64,000 nt of DNA from Caballeronia peredens. GTDB lineage: Bacteria > Pseudomonadota > Gammaproteobacteria > Burkholderiales > Burkholderiaceae. Shown here piece after piece: positions 45,612 through 54,326 of this stretch. Location: contig FCOH02000014.1 of assembly GCA_001544595.2 (NCBI GenBank), positions 1 to 64,000 of the forward strand, read 5' to 3'. The notes under the pieces were generated by a model. The model had not been told where the DNA came from, made no database searches, and saw nothing but the letters and a program-made list of their open reading frames with translations. A program made the translations under genes and the position numbers. Each line of letters begins with the position of its first letter. Position 1 is the stretch's first letter.

Positions 45612-46393
45612 GCCTGCTCTCGGTTGAACGTCTGACAAAGTCTTTCGACGGCGTGCGGGCTGTCGACGATGTCTCGTTCGAGCTTGCCGCGGGCCAGTTG
45701 CTCGCGCTGATCGGCCCGAACGGCGCGGGCAAGTCGACGTGCTTCAACATGATCAACGGCCAGTTGAGGCCGAGTTCGGGCGCGATCCGGCTGAACGGCC
45801 GCGACATCGCGGGCATGCGTCCGCGCGATATCTGGCGTCTGGGCGTGGGCCGCACGTTCCAGATCGCCGCGACCTTCAATTCGATGACCGTGCTCGAAAA
45901 CGTGCAGATGGCGCGGCTGTCGCACGAGCGGCGCATCTTCGACTTCTTCGGCCGTGTCGCGGCATGGAAGGAAAGCGATGCGCTGGCCTTGCTCGATCTC
46001 GTCGGCATGGCAGCGCATGCGCATCGCAGTTGCGGGGTGCTCGCGTACGGCGACGTGAAGCGCGTCGAACTGGCGATCGCGCTCGCGAACGCACCGAAGC
46101 TTCTGCTGATGGACGAACCGACCGCCGGCATGGCGCCGCAGGAGCGCCGCGAACTGATGGCGCTCACGGCGCGTCTCGCGAAGGAGCGGGACATCGGCGT
46201 GCTGTTCACGGAGCACAGCATGGATGTCGTGTTCTCTCACGCGGACAAGCTGATCGTGCTCGCGCGCGGCCGGCTCATCGCGCAAGGCGACGCGGATACG
46301 GTCCGGAGCGATCCGCGCGTGCGCGAGGTGTATCTCGGCACGGGCGCATCGTCCGCGCCGCGGGTGGATTCGAGCGCGGGAGAATCCACATGA
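45608..46393 (+). CDS. ABC importer ATPase, LivG-like
   Basis: The 261-residue ATPase has Walker A GPNGAGKST, the LivG-type VGRTFQIAATFNSMTVLENV, a degenerate signature (LAYGDVKRVELAIAL in place of LSGGQ), Walker B LLLMDEPTAGMAP and switch His in TEHSMDVVF. GTG 45608 overlaps the permease stop and ATGA couples it to the next gene. It energises the fused permease with the LivF-like partner. Confidence 0.9.
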   Translation: MSLLSVERLTKSFDGVRAVDDVSFELAAGQLLALIGPNGAGKSTCFNMINGQLRPSSGAIRLNGRDIAGMRPRDIWRLGVGRTFQIAATFNSMTVLENVQMARLSHERRIFDFFGRVAAWKESDALALLDLVGMAAHAHRSCGVLAYGDVKRVELAIALANAPKLLLMDEPTAGMAPQERRELMALTARLAKERDIGVLFTEHSMDVVFSHADKLIVLARGRLIAQGDADTVRSDPRVREVYLGTGASSAPRVDSSAGEST

Positions 46394-47097
46394 CGCTGCT
46401 CAAGGTCGATGCATTGAATGCGTATTATGGCCGCGCGCAGATCCTGTTCGATGTCGGCTTCGAAGTCGCGCGCGGCGAAGTGGTCGCGCTGATGGGCCGC
46501 AACGGCGCGGGCAAGTCCACGACAATGAAAGCCGTGATGGGTCTGCTGCCGCGCATGTCGGGTGCGGTCTCCTTCATGGGCGAAGAGATCGTGGGCATGG
46601 CGCCGTATCGGATCGCGCGTAAGGGACTCGGTTATGTGCCCGAAGATCGCCGTGTGTTCGGCGACCTCACCGTGATGGAAAACCTCGACACGGGCCGCCA
46701 GCCGCCGCGCGAGCACGCGCCGTCGTGGACGCCGGAGAAGCTCTTTCGCGTGTTCCCGAATCTCGGCGAGATGCGCAACCGGCGCGCGAGCCGCATGAGC
46801 GGCGGCGAGCAGCAGATGCTGACCGTCTCGCGCACGCTGATGGGCAATCCGCGCCTCGTGCTGCTCGACGAGCCTTCCGAAGGCGTCGCGCCCGTGATCG
46901 TCGAGCAGATGGCGGACATGATTCTCGAACTGAAGCGCGAAGGACTGGCCGTGCTGCTGTCCGAGCAGAACCTGCATTTCGCGGAACGGGTCAGCGACCG
47001 CGTCTATGTGCTGGAGAAAGGGCAGGTGCGTCATTCCGGTGCGATGAGCGCATTCGCACGCGACGACGTCGCGCGCCGCGAGTTTCTGGGTGTTTGA
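46390..47097 (+). CDS. ABC importer ATPase, LivF-like
   Basis: The 235-residue ATPase has Walker A GRNGAGKSTTMK, LGYVPEDRRVFGDLTVMENL, signature MSGGEQQML and Walker B LVLLDEPSEGVAP. This is the second ATPase of the branched-chain amino acid/amide importer class. It overlaps livG-like by 4 bp and is followed, after 37 bp with a GAGGAGAA ribosome site, by the binding protein. Confidence 0.9.
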   Translation: MTLLKVDALNAYYGRAQILFDVGFEVARGEVVALMGRNGAGKSTTMKAVMGLLPRMSGAVSFMGEEIVGMAPYRIARKGLGYVPEDRRVFGDLTVMENLDTGRQPPREHAPSWTPEKLFRVFPNLGEMRNRRASRMSGGEQQMLTVSRTLMGNPRLVLLDEPSEGVAPVIVEQMADMILELKREGLAVLLSEQNLHFAERVSDRVYVLEKGQVRHSGAMSAFARDDVARREFLGV

Positions 47098-47134
47098 ACG
47101 AGCGAACCGATTATTCAAGAGAGGAGAAAACTTC

Positions 47135-48340
47135 ATGACGATCCGTGCAGGCACGCCGATGCGCCTCGCCATCATGACCATCGCCGCGGGCGTCGCTTTC
47201 GCCGCGCACGCCGACACCATCAGGATCGGCGAGATCAACAGCTACAAGGCGCAGCCTGCGTTTCTTCTGCCGTACAAGAACGGCTGGAATCTCGCGCTCG
47301 ACGAGATCAACGCGGCGGGCGGCATCAACGGCGACAAGCTCGAAGTGATTTCGCGCGACGACAACGGCAATCCCGGCGACACGGTGCGCGTGGCGCAGGA
47401 ACTCGTCGCGCGCGAGCAGGTGAAGCTGTTGTTCGGCGGCTATCTGTCGAACACGGGCCTGGCGCTCGCGGACTACGCGAAGCAGCGGCGCATCTTCTTC
47501 CTCGCAGCCGAGCCGCTCACCGACAAGATCGTCTGGCAGGACGGCAACAAGTACACGTATCGCCTGCGTCCGTCGACTTACATGCAGGTCGCGATGCTCG
47601 TGCCCGAAGCCGCCAAGCTGAAGAAAAAGCGCTGGGCGCTGGTCTATCCGAATTACGAGTACGGGCAGTCCGCGGTGGCCACGTTCAAGCGCTTGCTGAA
47701 GGCGGCGCAGCCGGATGTCGAGTTCGTCGCGGAGCAGGCGACGCCGCTCGGCAACGTCGATGCCGGCGCGGTCACGCAAGCGCTCGCCGACGCGAAACCC
47801 GACGCCATCTTCAACGTGCTGTTCAGCGCGGACCTCGGCAAGTTCGTGCGCGAGGGCAACACGCGCGGTTTGTTCAAGGATCGCGCGGTCGTGTCGCTGC
47901 TGACGGGCGAGCCGGATTATCTCGATCCGCTCGGCAAAGAAGCGCCCGTCGGCTGGATCGTGACGGGCTATCCGTGGTATTCGATCGACACGCCCGAGAA
48001 CAAAAAATTCGTCGCCGCGTATCAGGCGAAATATCACGACTACCCGCGTCTGGGCTCGGTCGTCGGCTATACGGCGATGATGTCGCTCGCCAACGGCCTG
48101 AAGAAAGCCGGCTCGCCCGACGCCGACAAGCTCGCCGCCGCGTTCAAGGGCCTGCCCGTCGATACGCCGTTCGGCCCGATCACGTATCGCCGGCAGGACA
48201 ATCAGTCGACGATGGGCGCGTATGTCGGCGTGACGGCGCAGAAGGACGGCCGCGGCGTGATGACGTCGTACCGCTATGTGGATGGCGCGAGCGTGCAGCC
48301 GTCGGACGACGAAGTGAAGAAGCTGCGTCCCGCGGAATAA
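47135..48340 (+). CDS. Branched-chain-type ABC substrate-binding protein
   Basis: The 401-residue protein begins with a signal peptide (about 1-27, ending AAHA-DT) and reads as a Leu/Ile/Val or amide binding protein: NGWNLALDEINAAGGINGDK, FGGYLSNTGLALADYAKQRR, ALVYPNYEYGQSAVATFKRL, GSVVGYTAMMSLANGLKKAG. Ligand unknown; the adjacent amine-type enzymes suggest a nitrogenous compound. Its stop lies 4 bp from the convergent glycosylase stop. Confidence 0.9.
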   Translation: MTIRAGTPMRLAIMTIAAGVAFAAHADTIRIGEINSYKAQPAFLLPYKNGWNLALDEINAAGGINGDKLEVISRDDNGNPGDTVRVAQELVAREQVKLLFGGYLSNTGLALADYAKQRRIFFLAAEPLTDKIVWQDGNKYTYRLRPSTYMQVAMLVPEAAKLKKKRWALVYPNYEYGQSAVATFKRLLKAAQPDVEFVAEQATPLGNVDAGAVTQALADAKPDAIFNVLFSADLGKFVREGNTRGLFKDRAVVSLLTGEPDYLDPLGKEAPVGWIVTGYPWYSIDTPENKKFVAAYQAKYHDYPRLGSVVGYTAMMSLANGLKKAGSPDADKLAAAFKGLPVDTPFGPITYRRQDNQSTMGAYVGVTAQKDGRGVMTSYRYVDGASVQPSDDEVKKLRPAE

Positions 48341-48344
48341 GCGA

Positions 48345-48917
48345 TCAGGCGCGGGGAAAGGGCTTGCTGACGAATTTCGATCCGGCGAGCCCGAAGCGCC
48401 ACGGCACGTCCACCGCCTTGGTGAGACCGATGCGCGGACCGCTGACCACGGCGAAGTCTTCTTCGGGCGGCTCGATGTGAAACGGCGGTTCCGCCAGCGA
48501 CATGCCGTTGTTCCTGTGCGTGATGCCGAGCGCCTGCGCGAGGCGCCCCGGCCCCGAGCACAGCAGTCTGATGGGCTCGAGGCCGCGCCGCTCGCGCATG
48601 ACGTCGATGCCGGTGAGCGGCTCGATCGCGCGAATCAGCACGCCCGCGCCGTGGCCCGGCTCGCGGCACACGAAATTCATGCACCAGTGAATGCCGTAGG
48701 ACCGGTACACGTAGATATGCGCGGGCGGCCCGAACATTGCTGCGTTGCGCGGTGTCAGGCCCGAGAAGGTGTGCGAGGCGGGATCCTCGCGATCATAGGC
48801 TTCCGTTTCGACGATGCGGCCGCCCACGCCGTCCACGGTCACGATCGCGCCGATCAGGCGTTGCGCGACCTGCTCGGACGGTGCGTAAAAGTCGATGGGT
48901 TTGGGCTTCTTGTTCAC
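48345..48917 (-). CDS. DNA-3-methyladenine glycosylase (Mpg/AAG family)
   Basis: The protein has 190 residues from GTG 48917 (a GTG at 48953 would give 202). It contains the AAG catalytic Glu in RIVETEAYDREDPASHTFSG, PAHIYVYRSYGIHWCMNFVC and LCSGPGRLAQALGIT. It removes alkylated purines in base-excision repair. Neither candidate start has a strong ribosome site; homologues begin shortly before FYAPSEQVAQRLIGA, which favours the later one. Confidence 0.88.
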   Translation of the reverse strand: MNKKPKPIDFYAPSEQVAQRLIGAIVTVDGVGGRIVETEAYDREDPASHTFSGLTPRNAAMFGPPAHIYVYRSYGIHWCMNFVCREPGHGAGVLIRAIEPLTGIDVMRERRGLEPIRLLCSGPGRLAQALGITHRNNGMSLAEPPFHIEPPEEDFAVVSGPRIGLTKAVDVPWRFGLAGSKFVSKPFPRA

Positions 48918-48990
48918 AAGCGGTATTCTAGCCGCGCCGCCCGGCTGTCGCACTCAAGCACGCAACCAGGAACGATTCAGGAGACGCCGA

Positions 48991-49434
48991 ATGAAGACCT
49001 CATGGTTCCTCAAGTTCTCGAACAGGCTCGCGCAGGTGGCGGGGCATGCGTCCACTTTCGTCGTTGCGGTACTGCTTGTGATCGTCTGGGCGGTGTCCGG
49101 TCCGCTTTTTCACTTCAGCGATACGTGGCAGCTCGTCATCAACACGTCGACGACCATCGTCACCTTTCTGATGGTCTTCCTCATCCAGAACACGCAGAAT
49201 CGCGACACCGCCGCGATGCAGATCAAGCTCGATGAACTGATACGCGCCGTCGACAATGCGCATAACGCGCTGCTCGATCTCGAGGAACTCGACGAAAAAG
49301 ATCTCGCCATTTTCCGCAAGCGTTACGAGAAGCTCGCGCAGGAAGCGCGCGACGATCTGCGCTCGGCGAGCAAGGATATCGACATGCCTTCGTTCGAGCG
49401 CGACCGGAACCGCTCCGGCGAACCGGAGCGGTAG
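48991..49434 (+). CDS. Small membrane protein, low-affinity iron permease-like family
   Basis: The 147-residue protein has two hydrophobic helices (about 23-45 and 53-70: VVAVLLVIVWAVSGPLFHFS, LVINTSTTIVTFLMVFLIQN) and then NTQNRDTAAMQIKLDELIRA and a charged helical tail. The NTQNRD-IKLDELIRA block marks the bacterial 'low affinity iron permease' family, whose transport role in bacteria is not settled. GGAG precedes the ATG. Convergent to the Tad operon end. Confidence 0.85.
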   Translation: MKTSWFLKFSNRLAQVAGHASTFVVAVLLVIVWAVSGPLFHFSDTWQLVINTSTTIVTFLMVFLIQNTQNRDTAAMQIKLDELIRAVDNAHNALLDLEELDEKDLAIFRKRYEKLAQEARDDLRSASKDIDMPSFERDRNRSGEPER

Positions 49435-49438
49435 CGCG

Positions 49439-51274
49439 TCATTTCGTGAGGCGCAACACGCCCAGATTGCCCGCGATCTGCTGGAAGATGTTGTCGAGCG
49501 TCGTGTTGTCCGGCGCGTGGTAATAGTTGCCCGGGCTCGCGCAGTTCTGCATGGTGACCTGCGCGCTCGAACTCGATGCCGACGCGCCGAACGTGATCGC
49601 ATAGATCGTGATGCCGCTCGCCTTGATCGCCGTGCAGATGGCCTGCTGGAACGTGTTCACGTCGTCGGGGTAACCGGCGTTGTTGCCGCTCGACGCATCG
49701 ATCGGACTGCCGCCGTGCAGCTCCGACGCATCCATGAGCGCGTTCGACATGTTGGAGCCGTCGGGCCGGATCACCGTCGGTGCCGAAAGGCTGTTGGTGC
49801 CGACGCCCGAGAGGCCGTTGAAATAGAGCGTGTTGGGAATCGAGCCCGCCGCGCCGATCTGGTTCTGGCCGTCGGTCAGCACGATCATCACGCGCTGCAG
49901 GTTCTGCACCGAGCCGTCGGTCGGTTTCGGCAGGCTCGGGTCCGACGAGACCCAGCCGTTCTTCGTGCCCGCCGCGTTCTGCGACCACGTCGGCTCCAGC
50001 ATGCGCCAGCCCCACAGCAGACCGGTCGGGATGATGGTCGATCCCGACGGCGTCATCTTGCCGACCGCGGTGGTGAGCGTGGTCGCGTTCTGCGTGAGGA
50101 AGGTCATCGAGGTGGCGAGGCAACTCGAATTCTGCGTGAGCGTCTGCCCGCTGGTATTGGTCTGATCGAACTGCGTGCCGATGCCGGTGCCTTGACCCGC
50201 TGCCGGACTGTTGCACTTGTTCGCCGAGCCTGACGAACCGAGCGTCACCGGAACGTTCGACACGGACGACGACGAGCTGCCCGACGTATTGCACGAGTTG
50301 TATCGGCTCGACGAACTGTAGGTGACGATCTTCAGCTTGCTCGGCGGCACGTTGTAGTAGTAGCGCTGAAACTTGCGCGTGTCCGTCGGCGAGTAAGGCT
50401 CGGGAGAGAGATTGTTGCCGGTGCGCGGCTCGATCGGGCAGCCGTTCCATGCGCTCGTCGTGATGCCGCTGGTGTTGTAGGTCGGCAGCGTGGAACTGAG
50501 CCAGCTCCCGGTGGACAACAGCGCGCCCGTCGTATTGACCGTGCTCGCGAACGGCACCAGCCCGATATAGTTCTTGCTCGTCGTGGTGCCGGCCGGCAGC
50601 AGATCGCCGATCAGCGAACTGGCGGCGTCCTTCAGACCGCTCATCTTGTTCGCGCCGGACTTGCCGTTGGCGGGATCGTTCATCGAGCCGGTGTTGTCCA
50701 GCACCATCACGAGTTCGAGCGTGCTCTGCGGCAGCCGCAGGGCAGTGTTGCTCGCGGATATCGTCGAGGTATCCGGCGTGGTCGTGCCGCCGCCGGAACC
50801 GCCGCCGGAGCCGCTGCCCGAGGTCTTGCTGAGGATCTTCGGCGCGAGCAGGGGCAGCGATCCCGACGCCGACAGCGCAATGGTCTGCCCGGTCGCGGGC
50901 GCGCCCGTCACGGTCGCCGAGAAGTTCGCGTCGGGCATGGTGAAGCCCATCAGGCCGGCGGGACTGTTCGCGTTGTAGTACGCGCGCGCGTCCGCCTGCC
51001 ACGTGCCGAGGGTGGCGCCGGTCGGCGTGTTGCCGTAGCGCTGCAGATCGACGCCCGCCGAGAGCGTGGCGGCATCGAGCGCCATCTGCATGCGGCCCTG
51101 CGTCATCGCGTAGTCGATCGCGTCGAGCGCCATGCACATGGAGCCGATCATGATGCTCGCGCACATCGCGAACATCATCGCGACGCCGCCCGCATCGTCC
51201 TTGAGCGGCCGCCTGCATGAGCGGAGCGTCGACGAAATCGTCATGAACCTGAACCCTTTGCGGTTGATTGCCAT
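49439..51274 (-). CDS. tadG: TadG-like pilus protein with von Willebrand factor A domain
   Basis: The 611-residue protein has an N-terminal hydrophobic segment in the Tad pseudopilin context (DDAGGVAMMFAMCASIMIGS). A Gly/Ser linker follows at about 150-165, and then a VWA-type domain with the metal site VMVLDNTGSMND near residue 188 and IVLTDGQNQ further on. A Ser/Thr/Asn-rich low-complexity insertion splits the VWA domain (about 320-400). It is the last gene of the Tad operon and probably sits at the cell surface or in the periplasm as an assembly or adhesion factor. A later in-frame ATG at 51244 is possible. Confidence 0.88.
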   Translation of the reverse strand: MAINRKGFRFMTISSTLRSCRRPLKDDAGGVAMMFAMCASIMIGSMCMALDAIDYAMTQGRMQMALDAATLSAGVDLQRYGNTPTGATLGTWQADARAYYNANSPAGLMGFTMPDANFSATVTGAPATGQTIALSASGSLPLLAPKILSKTSGSGSGGGSGGGTTTPDTSTISASNTALRLPQSTLELVMVLDNTGSMNDPANGKSGANKMSGLKDAASSLIGDLLPAGTTTSKNYIGLVPFASTVNTTGALLSTGSWLSSTLPTYNTSGITTSAWNGCPIEPRTGNNLSPEPYSPTDTRKFQRYYYNVPPSKLKIVTYSSSSRYNSCNTSGSSSSSVSNVPVTLGSSGSANKCNSPAAGQGTGIGTQFDQTNTSGQTLTQNSSCLATSMTFLTQNATTLTTAVGKMTPSGSTIIPTGLLWGWRMLEPTWSQNAAGTKNGWVSSDPSLPKPTDGSVQNLQRVMIVLTDGQNQIGAAGSIPNTLYFNGLSGVGTNSLSAPTVIRPDGSNMSNALMDASELHGGSPIDASSGNNAGYPDDVNTFQQAICTAIKASGITIYAITFGASASSSSAQVTMQNCASPGNYYHAPDNTTLDNIFQQIAGNLGVLRLTK

Positions 51275-51299
51275 GTGAGCGTCCGTGTCGCCGCGCGCA

Positions 51300-51959
51300 T
51301 CAGAAGAAGGCTCGCGGCGCGCGCGGCCGCACGTACACGCGGCGGTACAGGGTCTGCTGGCCGGGCAGCCCCGACTTGAAATTGGACGTCATGACGAACG
51401 GGTTATACGACAGGAAGACCTCGACGATGATCGCCGAATCGCCCGTGCGAAAAGGCCACGACCCCGGCAGCGGGCTCGTGCTCGATACCCTGGATGCCAT
51501 GCTCGCGCTCTTGCTGTTCGTCCACGAAGGCGGCGACGCCGTCCACTGAATCTTGGGCGTCACCGCCGTCATGGACGTGTCCATGTCCTTGCATTTGCTC
51601 TTGGAATCCGGATCGCACACGAACGACACGTACACCATGCCGTTCGCCTTCAGTTGATACGGCGCGGCGAGCAACACCGCGTCCTGCCAGATCGAGCCGT
51701 AACTGTTCGCGTCGGTGGTGTCCGTGTTGTCGGGGATCACGGAAGTCATCTGACCGATGGTGTTGGCGAGCGTGAAAGCCGTGCGATCGACCGCGCTGAC
51801 CGCGCGCATGTACATGTAGACCTCGGTGAAGCCGAGCATCACGAGTAGCATCATCGGCACGATGATCACGAACTCGATGGACACGCTGCCGCGTTCCGAA
51901 CGCAGCAGGCGGCGCACTGTCGCCGCGATGGATCGCGCTGTCTGGCTGAGCGTTGTCAT
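51300..51959 (-). CDS. TadE/TadF-like pseudopilin
   Basis: The 219-residue protein has the TadE-type segment RSERGSVSIEFVIIVPMMLL in its first 40 residues, with the E of the pseudopilin cleavage/assembly motif, and a mature periplasmic part. It overlaps the upstream pseudopilin gene by 4 bp. In Tad systems such minor pseudopilins prime Flp fibre assembly. By position it could be called TadF. Confidence 0.85.
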   Translation of the reverse strand: MTTLSQTARSIAATVRRLLRSERGSVSIEFVIIVPMMLLVMLGFTEVYMYMRAVSAVDRTAFTLANTIGQMTSVIPDNTDTTDANSYGSIWQDAVLLAAPYQLKANGMVYVSFVCDPDSKSKCKDMDTSMTAVTPKIQWTASPPSWTNSKSASMASRVSSTSPLPGSWPFRTGDSAIIVEVFLSYNPFVMTSNFKSGLPGQQTLYRRVYVRPRAPRAFF

Positions 51960-52465
51960 TTTTCGTTCTGCACGAGGTAGTTGCGCTCGAAGGTCAGCTC
52001 GTTGACGCCGAATAGTTTGGGAATGCCGGTGATGCCGGGCATCTTGAGCTGGATGTTGTAGGCCACGACATCGCCGTATCCGCCCATGTCCTGGGTCGGC
52101 GTGTAGGTCGAGCTGGCCGCGTTGCCGTAGCCGTATGAGCCGTAGTTCAGTTCGGTGACGGTGATGGTCGCGTGCAGCGCCTTCCATCCGCCGAGAATCT
52201 TGTTGACGATCGCCTGGGCCGCCTGCACGCGCGTGCCCGTGCTCGGCGCGGTCGTCGTCAGGCCCACGCGCGAGGCTTCCTGCGCCGCGGCCTGCACCGT
52301 CGCGTCGACGATCATCTCGAGCGCGAGCTCCACCGTACCGACGATGAGAATGACCGCAAAGAACACGACGAACGCGAATTCGATCGATGCGATGCCGCGG
52401 TCGTCGCGCAGTAACTGCATCGCGAAGACCGGCGGGCGAGACGGGCGGCGCGCGGACGCTTTCAT
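51956..52465 (-). CDS. tadE: TadE-like pseudopilin
   Basis: The 169-residue protein has RDDRGIASIEFAFVVFFAVI at about 20-39, the TadE hydrophobic signature with conserved Glu, followed by ELALEMIVDATVQAAAQEAS. The remainder is a small tyrosine- and glycine-rich periplasmic domain. It overlaps both neighbours by 4 bp, consistent with translational coupling in the Tad operon. Confidence 0.87.
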   Translation of the reverse strand: MKASARRPSRPPVFAMQLLRDDRGIASIEFAFVVFFAVILIVGTVELALEMIVDATVQAAAQEASRVGLTTTAPSTGTRVQAAQAIVNKILGGWKALHATITVTELNYGSYGYGNAASSTYTPTQDMGGYGDVVAYNIQLKMPGITGIPKLFGVNELTFERNYLVQNEK

Positions 52466-53370
52466 TTGAGGCGCGTCGTCTGCACTTGAGCCGTCGGGAT
52501 CGCGGCGGGTGCGGCGGACGTGCCGGTCGTGTTCGACGTATTCGACGACAGCGACGGCGTGCGGCGCGCGAGCAGTTCGCGCTGGATGTCGTAATAGCGC
52601 AGGTTGTCCTCGACCGATGCCTTCGGCAGATCGCGCGACAGGATCTCGGCGGCCGCCTCGCGGTTGCCGAGCAATCCGTAGGCGAGGGCGAGATCCTGGC
52701 GCGCCTGCGGCGGCGCGGCGGGGAAGCGCGTCACGTCGAGCAGCACGTTCGCGCCTTCGCGCGGATCGCCGCCCAGGATCAGCGAGAGGCCCAGGTTCAC
52801 GGAAATCAGCGGATCGCCCGCATTCTTCCTGAGCGCCTGCCGCAGCACGGCCTGCGCGCCCTTGTGATCGCCGTTCATGTCGAGCGCGGCGCCGAGTCCC
52901 GCCGAGGCGAGCGGGTCGTCCGGCATCAGCGCGAGCAGACGCCGGTAAGTCGCGATGGCGTCATCGAAGCGGCGCTGGCGCATCGCGACGCGTGCGATGC
53001 CGATGAGCGGCGCCGGCGCGTTCGCGTCGGTCTTGCTGGCGCGCTCGTAGTAGACGCCCGCGCGCGTGAAGTCGCCGACCGTGTAAAGCGTGTTGCCGAG
53101 TCCGGTGAGGCCCGCGACCGAGTGCGGGTCCGCCTGCACCGCCTTCTCGTAGAGCGACGTCGCGAGTTCGACGTTGCCGGAGTCGAGCGCCGTGTCGGCG
53201 ATCCGCATCTCGCTCATCGTGCTGGGCGCCGAATTGCGCATGACGGGGCGGCTGTCGACGCTCTGGCGGGTGGTCGTCGTGCAGGCGCCGAGGGCGATCA
53301 CGAGCGTCGCGCAGCAGGCGGCCGCGCTCAGGCGGCGCATGCCGGGAAGTGAATTCTGTCTGGTCTTCAT
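52462..53370 (-). CDS. tadD: TadD-like TPR lipoprotein
   Basis: The 302-residue protein has a lipoprotein signal peptide with lipobox LGAC at about residues 27-30 and five or so TPR units (AVQADPHSVAGLTGLGNTLY, GVYYERASKTDANAPAPLIG, LLALMPDDPLASAGLGAALD). TadD proteins are outer-membrane-linked assembly factors thought to help the secretin. It overlaps both neighbours by 4 bp. Confidence 0.9.
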   Translation of the reverse strand: MKTRQNSLPGMRRLSAAACCATLVIALGACTTTTRQSVDSRPVMRNSAPSTMSEMRIADTALDSGNVELATSLYEKAVQADPHSVAGLTGLGNTLYTVGDFTRAGVYYERASKTDANAPAPLIGIARVAMRQRRFDDAIATYRRLLALMPDDPLASAGLGAALDMNGDHKGAQAVLRQALRKNAGDPLISVNLGLSLILGGDPREGANVLLDVTRFPAAPPQARQDLALAYGLLGNREAAAEILSRDLPKASVEDNLRYYDIQRELLARRTPSLSSNTSNTTGTSAAPAAIPTAQVQTTRLK

Positions 53371-54326
53371 TTTTTTGCAAAGACGCTCATGAGTTGGATG
53401 ACGGCCGGGCCTGCAGCGATCAGCATCACCGCGGGAAGGATGAAGATCATCATCGGTACGGCCATCTTGGGTGCGAGCTTGGCCGCCTTTTCTTCCAGCG
53501 ACACGATGTGCGCGAGCCGCTCGGTGTGCGACAGCGTGCGCAGCGCCTGCGAGATCGGCGTGCCGTAACGCATCGACTGGGTGAGCGTGGAGATGAGCGC
53601 GCGGATCGACGGCAGATCGATGCGGTCGGCGAGCGCCTGCAACGCGCGCGTGCTGTCGCCGGAGAGCTTCAGTTCGTCGGCGGTCAGCGAGAATTCGCCC
53701 GAGAGCGGCGGGCAGATGGTCTTCATTTCGTCGGCGACGCGCCGGATCGACACGCCGAGACTATTGCCCGCGTTCGTGCAGATGACGAGCAGATCGAGCG
53801 CATCGGGCAGGCACGACGCCATGGTCTTGCGCCGCCGCGAGGCGAAGAAGCCGATCACGTATTCCGGCAGGATCATGCCGACCACGAACACGAGCAGCAT
53901 CATGATGCCCCGCACCGCCGGATAGCCGCCGACCACGGGAATATGCGAGCCGAGCATCACGGCGAAGGCGGCGCAGATGAGCCCGACGACGAACTTGATC
54001 GCGAGCAGCACCGACACCGCCGAATGGCTGCGATAGCCGCTGCGGACCATCTGCGTGCGCAGCTTTGCGCGGTACTTCGCGTCGAACAGCGGCAGGCGGT
54101 CGCCGAGACGCGCGAGACGCTGCGTGAAGCGCGCCATGCGGCCGTCGTCGTCGTCTTCTTCGGCCAGCGCGCTTTCGTTGCGCTGCACGACCGCGGCCTG
54201 ACGCGTGCGCTCGGCAATGCGGCCGCGCGTCCCGCCGTGCTTGGTCGCCCACCAGAGCACGATGCCGACGACGAGCGCGAGCAGCATCAGCAGGTTGATG
54301 AGGGTTTCGATGCTGTCCTGGCTCAT
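53367..54326 (-). CDS. tadC: TadC-like inner-membrane platform protein
   Basis: The 319-residue protein belongs to the GspF/T2SF type: CLPDALDLLVICTNAGNSLG and LADRIDLPSIRALISTLTQS with membrane helices near 10-25, 105-125, 130-155 and 295-315. An acidic patch EEDDDDGR follows the first helix. With TadB it forms the platform on which the TadA ATPase acts. Confidence 0.92.
   Translation of the reverse strand: MSQDSIETLINLLMLLALVVGIVLWWATKHGGTRGRIAERTRQAAVVQRNESALAEEDDDDGRMARFTQRLARLGDRLPLFDAKYRAKLRTQMVRSGYRSHSAVSVLLAIKFVVGLICAAFAVMLGSHIPVVGGYPAVRGIMMLLVFVVGMILPEYVIGFFASRRRKTMASCLPDALDLLVICTNAGNSLGVSIRRVADEMKTICPPLSGEFSLTADELKLSGDSTRALQALADRIDLPSIRALISTLTQSMRYGTPISQALRTLSHTERLAHIVSLEEKAAKLAPKMAVPMMIFILPAVMLIAAGPAVIQLMSVFAKK

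Noticed and set aside
43581..45638. Long leftward open frame antisense to the fused LivHM permease
   Set aside because: Sequence is dominated by Arg, Glu and His in no recognisable pattern and lies wholly over a clear permease gene.
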